17,072 nt of DNA from Acidobacteriaceae bacterium (GTDB taxonomy: Bacteria > Acidobacteriota > Terriglobia > Terriglobales > Acidobacteriaceae): the NCBI GenBank assembly GCA_003133425.1, contig PKXI01000351.1, positions 1 through 17,072 of the forward strand. The letters run 5' to 3'. The stretch's first letter is position 1; each line of letters opens with the position of its first letter. The notes beneath the pieces are model-generated. The model was given only the letters and a program-made list of their open reading frames with translations, was not told the origin of the DNA and ran no database searches. Below are positions 7,594-13,914 of the stretch, piece by piece. The position numbers were made by a program, and so were the translations under genes.

Positions 7594-8322
7594 TTACTGA
7601 TTGCCAAATGAATCGTGATCCGGAACAATGGGGGCGTTCTTGGGACAGGTCTGGAGTTTGGCAATAATCCGATCGGGATCGCCTAGAACAACCCGGTAGG
7701 CGAAATTGGCGGTCTTCTCCATCTCGATAAAGTCCTGCATCGAGTGCAAGCTTAGCGTTCTCCTCCGATTCTTCAGGAAGAGAAAGACTTCGATCTGCGC
7801 CCATTCGCATTCGTAGCCAATGCGACGATAGGCTCGACCAGACTTTTCGAAGTGTTCCATATAAAGCCGGTTCCATGTATCGAAATTCTCTGGCTGATAC
7901 CTTGGCTCTAACTCGATGGCCAGATCCAAGTCGCCCAAGCGTTCCGCATCACCCAGGTAGCTGCCATAAACAACCACCGTTTTGATCTTCATCAAGAAGT
8001 CTTCATTACAGTTGGCCTGCCGCACGCGGTCTATAACCTCATCAAGCGCTGCTTCGGCAGTTTCTCTTTTGACGCGCCTAGCGGCCGACCCGCGCGTGAA
8101 CGCCTTGCAGGCTGGAGTCATTTTCAGTTGGTCGTCGGGACCGGCTTCAAGGTACCCCTTTGTCATAAGAGCACGGACAAGTCTTTTCGCCTGGCGCCTT
8201 GAGTATCCAGCCTTCTCGAAGCAGTCAGAGCGAACCACGTGAGGAAACCGCCGCAACAGGTCGCGCACCTCAAGGATTGGCACGTCGCCAATCCGATCCC
8301 TTCCGTCTATTTGGATCGTCAT
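7594..8322 (-). CDS. Winged-helix nucleotidyltransferase
   Basis: 242 residues. The N-terminal 75 or so look like a winged helix (CFEKAGYSRRQAKRLVRALM, then a wing). Residues 115-137 carry the polymerase-beta nucleotidyltransferase signature VVVYGSYLGDAERLGDLDLA: Gly120-Ser121 and the metal-binding pair Asp131 and Asp133. Minimal nucleotidyltransferases transfer a nucleoside monophosphate to a protein or RNA, and many serve as antitoxins to HEPN toxins (MNT-HEPN). No HEPN gene lies beside it. The fused winged helix suggests DNA binding and autoregulation. The start ATG at 8322 has GAGG 8 nt upstream. It is the first gene at the right end of the element, and the DUF6880-like gene follows it. 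Activity probable; target unknown. Confidence 0.75.
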   Translation of the reverse strand: MTIQIDGRDRIGDVPILEVRDLLRRFPHVVRSDCFEKAGYSRRQAKRLVRALMTKGYLEAGPDDQLKMTPACKAFTRGSAARRVKRETAEAALDEVIDRVRQANCNEDFLMKIKTVVVYGSYLGDAERLGDLDLAIELEPRYQPENFDTWNRLYMEHFEKSGRAYRRIGYECEWAQIEVFLFLKNRRRTLSLHSMQDFIEMEKTANFAYRVVLGDPDRIIAKLQTCPKNAPIVPDHDSFGNQ

Positions 8323-8460
8323 ACGGTAAGCCTCAATACAAGGGGTCTCGCAGTTTTCTTGTGTAGAATTTTACCCTCGCACTGCTCCGCATTTCGAACA
8401 TGGATAGTTGCTCATGATTCAATATGAACCGATGGCCAGGAGCGATAGAAGCGGGAGCCT

Positions 8461-8501
8461 TCGGCAACGTGGCCTTGTTTTCGGGACCACTTCGGGACCA
8501 C
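8461..8501 (+). promoter_or_regulatory. Candidate integrase arm-type sites, right end
   Basis: TCGGCAAC (8461-8468) precedes two exact GGGACCAC motifs (8483-8490 and 8494-8501) that start 11 bp apart. It is the same module and orientation as 1204-1239, and lies about 75 bp inside the right att repeat. Read as arm-type binding sites of the element's integrase; this is inference from position and repetition. Confidence 0.5.
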
Positions 8502-8529
8502 AAAGCTGTCTGTTAAGGTCGTTGCGATG

Positions 8530-8543
8530 CGTTCCGATGCATT
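8530..8543 (+). repeat. 14-bp repeat upstream of second att site
   Basis: Exact second copy of CGTTCCGATGCATT (first at 1083-1096), 33 bp to the left of the att repeat. It marks this end as related to the end of the element left of 1139. Confidence 0.45.
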
Positions 8544-8576
8544 TCGCTGCCCTTTAAAATGTTTGAGTTGCGACTT

Positions 8577-8621
8577 CTTTCACGGCGATAACACGGGTTC
8601 AAATCCCGTCGGGGACGCCAA
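8577..8621 (+). repeat. att site 2: 3' half of tRNA-Glu(UUC)
   Basis: Exact copy of 1139-1183: anticodon loop CTTTCAC, T-arm and acceptor 3' strand through CCA (8618-8620). Again there is no tRNA 5' half to the left. It separates the integrase-less element from a second element whose integrase gene ends 118 bp to the right and reads toward this site, the usual position for int next to att. Confidence 0.85.
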
Positions 8622-8662
8622 ATAAATTCAATGAGATGCGCAAGATTTCGCCTTGCATTCGT

Positions 8663-8702
8663 GGGTGCAAAATGGACACGATTTGGTGCCCTTTTTGCAC
8701 CC
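8663..8702. promoter_or_regulatory. Perfect 10-bp inverted repeat between att and int
   Basis: GGGTGCAAAA (8663-8672) and TTTTGCACCC (8693-8702) are perfect complements around a 20-bp loop that contains TTTGGTGCCC. It starts 37 bp beyond the integrase stop codon. It could end the integrase transcript, though no U-run follows on the minus strand, or be a pair of inverted protein-binding sites in the att region. Confidence 0.45.
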
Positions 8703-8738
8703 TCAAATCCTCTGCCTTGAAGCGCCTAAGCGACATTC

Positions 8739-9914
8739 CTACGATATAGAGTATTCGCGCTCCGCGGTTTGAACCTTCGCATCCGAGTTAGGGGAGAAAA
8801 CCAGGGACAACACCGCGGCTTGTGCCGCGTGCTTCGCGGGCGTGACAGCCTGGGTGTAGATATCAATCGTGGATCGGAGCGACGAATGCCGCAACAGCTC
8901 CTGCATGACTTTGAATTCCGTCCCTACGCTCCTCAGCAGCGTCGAGTAAGTGTGCCGAAACGTGTGCCAGCCAATTCGCTTCTTGATTCCGATTCTCTCG
9001 GCGACAGGTCGTATAAGCCTGCGAAGAATTACCTGCCCCCAGTACGGATGATGTCCGCGATGATGCTCATTGGCAAAAACCCAGTCGTCGGGTTCGCGAT
9101 ATCGGCAGTGGTCTCTCCAGTGAGTTAGAGCCGCGGCGAGAATCGGATGAACTGGCACTGGCTTCTGCGATGCCTCGGTCTTGCACCGGCCAACGATGCC
9201 ATAGGCGATCGAACGAGTCACGTTCATGGTGCCTTGGGAGAAATCGATATCACCCCACTTGAGCGCAAACATTTCACTTTGGCGCAAACCGGTTGAGGCT
9301 GCCAGGAGAACGAGCGTCCGTTCTCGAAGCGCGAGATTGTCCAAGAGCAGTTTGATTTCGGTGGGGATGAGGACATTGGGAGCGGTCCGCCTTTTGGCGC
9401 TCTGACGAACGAGCTTGATTGGATTTCGATCGAACAACTCATACCGCCAGGCGTGATTAAAGAGTACGGACATCAGGTTCCGGATTTTGGCGCACGTGCT
9501 TCTCGCTCGCGCCAAGCTGCGGAGCCATGACTCCACCTCAATGGTCCGTATTTCGCTGAGCTCATAGTCGCCCCATCGCGGTATGATTCAGCGATCTAAA
9601 AGAAAGGTGTAGTTTCTTCTGGTCGAATAGCTGCGCCAATTGTCATCGAGCACCAGTTCCCGTTGCTGGAAATGCTGGCACAGAGCAGCCACCGTCATGG
9701 CAATTAATTTCATGCGTAGATCACTGGATCTCGGCTTGGCGATCAAGCCTTTGACGGAGTCACGAATCGCTTGTGCGGTGGCATATTCTTCAACCGTTCC
9801 GACCACTCGCTTGCGGTAAACACGCTGTCCCTGAGGTCCAGTTTCTGACCACCGAAACTGCCAGACGGCGGGGCCATTTTTGCGCTCACTTCTGATGATG
9901 CTTCCTTGTTGCAT
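8739..9914 (-). pseudogene. Tyrosine integrase with one internal TGA
   Basis: Site-specific recombinase that would insert and excise the element at tRNA-Glu. The best start is ATG 9914, after GGAGGA with a 4-nt spacer. The frame runs 108 codons, meets TGA at 9588-9590, and continues in the same frame for 282 codons to 8739. Family pattern calls for Trp (TGG) there: the next residues are IIPRWGDYELSEI, the usual bridge into the catalytic domain. All catalytic residues are present if TGA is read through: Arg211 (STGLRQSE), Lys245 (CKTEASQ), His317 and Arg320 (HTFRH), His343 (LLRHSS), Tyr353 (DIYTQ). Reinitiation at GTG 9536 would give only the catalytic domain. Probably a recent nonsense mutation; a sequencing error cannot be excluded. 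Confidence 0.85.
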
Positions 9915-9929
9915 AGAATCCTCCTTCAC

Positions 9930-10336
9930 CGCAGTGGCGGTGCAATTGGATTTTCGCTTTTGTCGTCAGTCCGAGATTGTCGCTTTGCGCAGGCGATGAT
10001 GTGGACGATTTAACGGGACATTGCACCTGTCCGGTCTCAACGGCTGCATCGGCGCTTATGGGGCTGATCCTTGCGAGCCCATGGTTAAAGTCAACGGAGA
10101 GGGCTTTTCTGCCACTGAACGTTTTGCGATACTGATCCTGCCAGTTGGGATGTGCTGTGACCGTCCTGGCATCGCGGGAAGCTGGCGAGCAAGCCCGCGT
10201 CGGTCCATTTGGCGGTTGTTCAGGGTGCCTGCAATGTCGAACCGCGGTCGGGAGCAGTCGTTCAGTTCGGCAACGTGCTTTCTGGGGCCAAAAAATTCAG
10301 CAGGAAGTCAGGCCCGATATCGACATTTAATGGCCA
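9930..10336. other. Non-coding stretch upstream of Fic repeat array
   Basis: No gene is supported between the integrase start and the repeat array before the Fic gene. Open frames here lack ribosome-binding sites and protein-like composition. Some DNA (10009-10040, containing CACCTGTCCGGT, also at 57-68) might be a decayed insertion-sequence end, but a 12-bp match can occur by chance in a window this size. Confidence 0.4.
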
Positions 10337-10472
10337 TTTTCGACCTCGCTTGAAAAATAAAGGCTCCTTTCGACCCGAGAGATTGGTTTCCGACCTGAAG
10401 TCATGTATAGTGGTTTTCGACCAGATAGCAAAATTATCGTTTATTTTCGACCGAAAAGAGGAGTTTTCGACC
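10337..10472 (+). promoter_or_regulatory. Six phased TTTTCGACC repeats before Fic gene
   Basis: Direct copies of TTTTCGACC or near-copies start at 10337, 10367 (CTTTCGACC), 10387 (TTTCCGACC), 10414, 10444 and 10464. Intervals are 30, 20, 27, 30 and 20 bp, so the three-copy pattern repeats exactly after 77 bp while the DNA between copies differs. The spacing is near multiples of the helical turn, suggesting protein bound on one face. The last copy ends at the base before the Fic start codon. The fifth lies in the near-palindrome TTTTCGACCGAAAA. Possible operator, or transposase-binding repeats of an old insertion-sequence end. Confidence 0.6.
10383..10411 (+). promoter_or_regulatory. Possible sigma-70 promoter for Fic gene
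   Basis: TTGGTT (10383-10388) and TATAGT (10406-10411) are spaced 17 bp apart, 62 bp before the chosen start. The -35 match is weak and overlaps the third TTTTCGACC-type repeat; the fourth repeat starts just after the -10. A repressor binding the repeats would block this promoter. Confidence 0.35.
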
Positions 10473-12020
10473 GTGGCCGCCGAGAATCATCCCCGTAATG
10501 ATGGTTACGTCAGAACCTTCCAAGAGAAGATGGTGCCAACTGACACAAGGCTGGCGGGCTGGGCGGCCCTCGTTCAGACATTTGGTGTTCAGGCCCCTGT
10601 CCGCCGCCCGAGCGCCGTATCCGAACAGCACGTCAAGGCGAGCCGCCGGGAGGAGAGGGGCTGGAATGTCTTCGACAAGCGGTACTGGCAGGGCGAGTCC
10701 TTCGGCGATCAGTTGGGATTCGCGCTGCGACACGACGACATTGATCTGCTGGTCCTGAAACGGCTATTCGAAGCCGTCCCGCAAGATACCGTCACCGCGT
10801 TCGTGCGCAGCGCTCCGACCGGCGCACCTAACCGGCGCGCCTGGTTCCTCTATGAGTTCCTCACCGGCCGGACGCTCGACATTCCCGACGCGGCGGAGGC
10901 GAGTTTCACCGATCTTCTGGATGACCGCCTTTATTTCACTGCGGCGCCGCGGCTCTCCCGTCGTCACAAGGTACGCGACAACCTGCTCGGCACGCCGGCC
11001 TTCTGCCCTGTCATTCGCAGGACGCGGGCGCTCGTAGACTTCAGCGCGCGCGCGCTTGGAACCAAGGCGAACGAGGTCATTGGACGTACCGGAGCGAGCG
11101 TGGTCGTGCGCGCGGCCAGTTTCCTCTTGCTAGCGGACAGCCGTGCCAGCTTCGAGATCGAAGGTGAAAAGCCGCCGCGCAGCCGACTGGAGCGGTGGGG
11201 CCGGGCTGTGCTGCAGGCCGGAAAGAACCCACTGACGATTGATGAAATTTTGCGCCTGCATACCGTGCTGATCGAGGACACGCGCTTCACGCGGGCCGGG
11301 CTGCGACTGGATGGCGTTTTCCTGGGCGACCGCGATCATGAGGGGGATCCGCTGCCGGAATTCATCGGCGCACGCCCCGAGGACCTGCAGCCCCTGATGC
11401 AGGGGATGATCGCCGCAAACGAGCGCATGAGCGAGGGAGAACTCGACTCCGTGCTCCAGGCGGCGGCGACGGCGTTCGGTTTCGTCTACATCCACCCGTT
11501 CCAGGACGGCAACGGGCGTCTCCACCGCTGCCTGATCCATCACGTTCTGGCGGAGAGAAAATTCACACCGCCCGGCATGGTATTCCCCGTTTCTCCGGTC
11601 ATGCTCGACCGGATCGACACCTACCGCGACACGCTGCGCGCTCATTCGGGACCCCTGATGAGCTTCATCGAATGGCGACCGACGCCCGAGAGAAACGTCG
11701 CAGTCCTGAACGATACGGCCGACCTGTACCGATATTTCGACTGCACCGAGGCGGCAGAGTTTCTGTATGCCTGCGTTGCGCGCGCCATCGATAAGGATCT
11801 GCCTCAGGAAATCGACTTCCTGCGCCGAAATGACGAAGCGCTGCGCCGCATCATGAACATGGTCGAGATGCCGGACAGAATGGCGGAAAATCTCATCAGG
11901 TTCATTCGTCTGAACGAAGGTAAGCTAGGCCGCAAGCGCCGCGAAAGCGAATTTGAGAAGTTAACGGACGACGAAGTGGCCTCTATTGAGACAATCATTC
12001 GTGAAGCCTTCGAAGGCTAG
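10473..12020 (+). CDS. Fic-domain protein AMP-transferase
   Basis: 515 residues. The Fic motif HPFQDGNGRLHR (341-352) is complete: catalytic His341, the Asp that holds metal, and the GNGR loop for the nucleotide. Fic enzymes transfer AMP, or sometimes another phosphate-containing group, to a hydroxyl of a target protein. SFEIEG at 226-231 fits the inhibitory motif (S/T)xxxE(G/N) placed N-terminal to the Fic core, as in class II Fic proteins, so the enzyme is probably self-inhibited. The first 200 residues and the C-terminal helical part (about 405-515) are unassigned. Start: GTG 10473 follows GAGGAG with a 9-nt spacer; ATG 10530 is the alternative. The frame stays open further upstream but only through the repeat array. 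The gene is visibly more GC-rich than its neighbours and stands alone on its strand, suggesting separate acquisition. Confidence 0.85.
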   Translation: MAAENHPRNDGYVRTFQEKMVPTDTRLAGWAALVQTFGVQAPVRRPSAVSEQHVKASRREERGWNVFDKRYWQGESFGDQLGFALRHDDIDLLVLKRLFEAVPQDTVTAFVRSAPTGAPNRRAWFLYEFLTGRTLDIPDAAEASFTDLLDDRLYFTAAPRLSRRHKVRDNLLGTPAFCPVIRRTRALVDFSARALGTKANEVIGRTGASVVVRAASFLLLADSRASFEIEGEKPPRSRLERWGRAVLQAGKNPLTIDEILRLHTVLIEDTRFTRAGLRLDGVFLGDRDHEGDPLPEFIGARPEDLQPLMQGMIAANERMSEGELDSVLQAAATAFGFVYIHPFQDGNGRLHRCLIHHVLAERKFTPPGMVFPVSPVMLDRIDTYRDTLRAHSGPLMSFIEWRPTPERNVAVLNDTADLYRYFDCTEAAEFLYACVARAIDKDLPQEIDFLRRNDEALRRIMNMVEMPDRMAENLIRFIRLNEGKLGRKRRESEFEKLTDDEVASIETIIREAFEG

Positions 12021-12185
12021 CCCAGCTTCCCCAGCTTGTGACCTGCACAGACTATTTTGAGTGTGTTTTGGGTGCAAGTTTGGGTTAGCCAAGCGTAAAC
12101 CTTTTGTTTTCGCATTTGGCGCAAGTGTTTCTGGCGGACAACAATGATTTGCATGCTTCCTCTAATCTAAAGGGAGAGGGAGATC

Positions 12186-12202
12186 CCCCGCCTCTGGCGG
12201 GG
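12186..12202. terminator. GC-rich hairpin downstream of Fic gene
   Basis: CCCCGCC (12186-12192), loop TCT, GGCGGGG (12196-12202): a perfect 7-bp stem about 165 bp after the Fic stop codon, between convergent genes. No clean U-run follows, so termination is possible rather than shown. Confidence 0.4.
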
Positions 12203-12283
12203 TGGCAGTAGCAGTTTGACATTTACGGGAGTCGGTCTTTGTCTCGGCTCCAGTCGATGCTGTGCCAGCAGCAAAATGATCGT

Positions 12284-12354
12284 GCTTTTGTTTTTGTTCT
12301 TGCTTTTGCTTTTCAACGGTTGCGGTCAGGCCCCTTTGAGGGGCCAGCAACCGT
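12284..12354. repeat. Low-complexity GCTTTT tract and nested hairpin
   Basis: A GCTTTT/GTTTTT-type tract (12284-12313) reads as Lys/Gln codons on the minus strand and probably does not code. It abuts a nested inverted repeat: ACGGTTGC (12316-12323) pairs with GCAACCGT (12347-12354), enclosing GGCCCCT-TTG-AGGGGCC (12329-12345). The block lies between the convergent Fic and 379-residue genes (12021-12381, otherwise empty) and could act as a bidirectional terminator, although neither strand has a U-run after the stem. I recall similar GCTTTTGCTTTT tracts in acidobacterial intergenic DNA. Confidence 0.55.
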
Positions 12355-12381
12355 AGAGCCACTGGCTCTGCCGGTGGATAC

Positions 12382-13521
12382 TTACAGTTGTGCCTTTGCC
12401 AGCCGTCGCAGGAAGGCGCCCTTGGCGGCATGTGTTTTGCGAAGCTCTTCCATCGTCAACTGGAACCCGGTTTCATCCCGCTGGCGAACAGAGAGATCAT
12501 ACAGATCCATTAGCAGAATCACGGCCCGCTCGTAATCCTTCGGCTGCCGCTTCTCGATATACGCTTCCACCTGCTTCCAGACCGCCTTCTCGCGCTTCGC
12601 CAGATGGTCCAGGTACACGGCGCGATCCGCCTCGTCCTTGGCTTTCTTCTGTGCTGCCTCCGCCGCTCGCTTCGCACTCAGTTGCCTTGCCCGCTCATCG
12701 GCGCGGATACGTGATGCTGTCAAGAGATCTTTCACAGTACGCCGTTCGATTGCGCCGTGGTTCGCTGCGACGGCGTTCTCCCGTTGAAAGCGCTGCAGAA
12801 GTTCGAGCCTGCACCGCTCACTGGATTCCGACAGAAAGTCGGCGAGCCGGTCATCCTTTTCATTCGCAGGCAAGCCCCGAACCCAGGTTGCAAGTTCCTT
12901 GCGCGAAGGCTCTGCTTTCAAGGGCGCAGAAGCGGAGGCTGCAACTTCGACAAGATCCTCATCGATTCCAAGAAATTCGATCAACGAATCAAGGGGCGCT
13001 GACAATTCCTGCAGGCCGGCAGGCACAGGTGGCTCCAGCGTATCTTCAAAGAATTCGTGACACTCCACGCTATGCAGCCATCCGAGATACAGGCAGCGAA
13101 GATCCCCCCGAAGCAGATCGGAGCGCAGGGAAACCAACGATCCCATCCAGCCAGTGCCATCATCCCATTCGTCGTCGGACTCAACTTCACTTTCAAAGCT
13201 GATAATCACGAACTGTCCGGCACTCCGCACGCTCGCAGCCTCGCTTGGCAGGATCGACTTTAGATGTTCGAAGTCCACCAGTTCCTGCGGCAAGCGAAGA
13301 TGGAATTCTCGCGTCCCCCAATTTGCCACATAGACAAACGCGTCGAAATGCTTTTCCAAGAGTTTGAGCGGGTCAGCTTTCAAGTCTCCCCACTCGTAAT
13401 GATTCGTAAAACTCGTCGAGGTAATCACCGCGCGCGTGGAGAGGTCGCGAAGGGCGGCCATCTCGGTCTTAGTCAGCGCGTGATCAATTGCTTTGAAGTC
13501 GTAATACTGGTATTCGCTCAC
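12382..13521 (-). CDS. Conserved hypothetical in primase-helicase operon
   Basis: 379 residues. I recognise the opening (MSEYQYYDFKAIDHALT, then STSFTNHYEWGDLKADP and FDAFVYVANWGTREFHLRLP, about 1-100) as a widespread uncharacterised bacterial family, without a function. The middle (about 105-215) is acidic. Residues 265-330 are Ala/Lys/Glu/Arg-rich and probably a long helix or coiled coil (SAKRAAEAAQKKAKDEADRA), followed by a helical end. The start is GTG 13521, directly after the TAA of the preceding gene, with a GGGG ribosome-binding stretch 6 nt upstream, so translation is coupled. It is the last gene of the operon with the CcbP-like protein and the primase-helicase. Possible role as the structural or effector partner; no catalytic motif seen. 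Confidence 0.75.
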   Translation of the reverse strand: MSEYQYYDFKAIDHALTKTEMAALRDLSTRAVITSTSFTNHYEWGDLKADPLKLLEKHFDAFVYVANWGTREFHLRLPQELVDFEHLKSILPSEAASVRSAGQFVIISFESEVESDDEWDDGTGWMGSLVSLRSDLLRGDLRCLYLGWLHSVECHEFFEDTLEPPVPAGLQELSAPLDSLIEFLGIDEDLVEVAASASAPLKAEPSRKELATWVRGLPANEKDDRLADFLSESSERCRLELLQRFQRENAVAANHGAIERRTVKDLLTASRIRADERARQLSAKRAAEAAQKKAKDEADRAVYLDHLAKREKAVWKQVEAYIEKRQPKDYERAVILLMDLYDLSVRQRDETGFQLTMEELRKTHAAKGAFLRRLAKAQL

Positions 13522-13914
13522 TTAGAACCCCCTGCGCCAATGGCTGTATGCCGCAATCCATTCCGCGCCCGCCGGTATTGGCTTGGGCAACGGAAGATCG
13601 AGGATTTCAATCCTCTGCTTGACTCCGTCTCGCTTGCAGACCGCAACAATTCGACCATCGCGCGTCATGTCCACCTTTTCCACAACTGCCTCAACGCCCA
13701 GGATGCTTACAGAGAAGGGCAGCGCAAGATGCTCCTCAATCATCGTAAAGAAGCCGCCGGTCTGTTCTTCGTCACCGTAAGCATCGACCACGGCTTCCTC
13801 GATCAGCGCCTCTAGTCTCGTCTTGCTGAGGGACAGAAGGTTGGCTTCCGGCTTCCGTTTCAGCTTGCGAATATCCACGTGGACCCCCGCGCGCGTGCCG
13901 TGCTTCTGCGTCAT
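13522..13914 (-). CDS. CcbP-like calcium-binding family protein
   Basis: 130 residues. The C-terminal 80 or so (FFTMIEEHLALPFSVSILGVEA, then VEKVDMTRDGRIVAVCKRDG and LDLPLPKPIPAGAEWIAAYSHW) match the CcbP family, named for a cyanobacterial calcium-binding protein. The N-terminal 50 residues are basic and helical. Whether this copy binds calcium is not evident from the sequence. ATG 13914 overlaps the TGA of the primase-helicase gene by 4 bp (ATGA), with GGAGG just upstream, and its own stop abuts the next start. Tight coupling argues that all three products work together. CcbP-like proteins also occur outside calcium signalling, so a regulatory or adaptor role is equally possible. Confidence 0.75.
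   Translation of the reverse strand: MTQKHGTRAGVHVDIRKLKRKPEANLLSLSKTRLEALIEEAVVDAYGDEEQTGGFFTMIEEHLALPFSVSILGVEAVVEKVDMTRDGRIVAVCKRDGVKQRIEILDLPLPKPIPAGAEWIAAYSHWRRGF

Larger units (their letters stand above)
1139..8621. mobile_element. Tandem tRNA-Glu element without intact integrase
   Basis: About 7.4 kb bracketed by the 45-bp direct repeats at 1139-1183 and 8577-8621. The larger genes are all on the minus strand: LOG-family protein, CHAT protease, integrase N-terminal remnant, HTH protein, DUF6880-like protein and nucleotidyltransferase. Paired GGGACCA(C) motifs lie inside both ends, so a circular form would carry them on both sides of its att core, as expected for integrase arm sites. 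The only recombinase sequence inside is a short remnant at 4460-4684. Mobilisation would need an integrase from elsewhere, for example a relative of the one at 8739. Boundaries are seen directly; mobility is inferred. Confidence 0.7.

Noticed and set aside
7340..7876. 178-residue minus-strand ORF
   Set aside because: It overlaps the 3' half of the nucleotidyltransferase on the same strand in another frame and has no family features.
57..10035. CACCTGTCCGGT at 57-68 and 10024-10035 as paired insertion-sequence ends
   Set aside because: A 12-bp match is expected by chance in a window of this length, and the flanks do not align.
10209..10472. Longer Fic protein starting at 10209
   Set aside because: The extra N-terminus would be translated from the TTTTCGACC repeat array and the possible promoter; GTG 10473 has a good ribosome-binding site.
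12390..13202. 270-residue plus-strand ORF
   Set aside because: It runs antisense to the conserved 379-residue gene and is Arg/Ser/Pro-rich, as expected of a shadow in GC-rich coding DNA.
13264..13815. 183-residue plus-strand ORF
   Set aside because: It runs antisense across two coupled, recognisable minus-strand genes, with no ribosome-binding site or domain.
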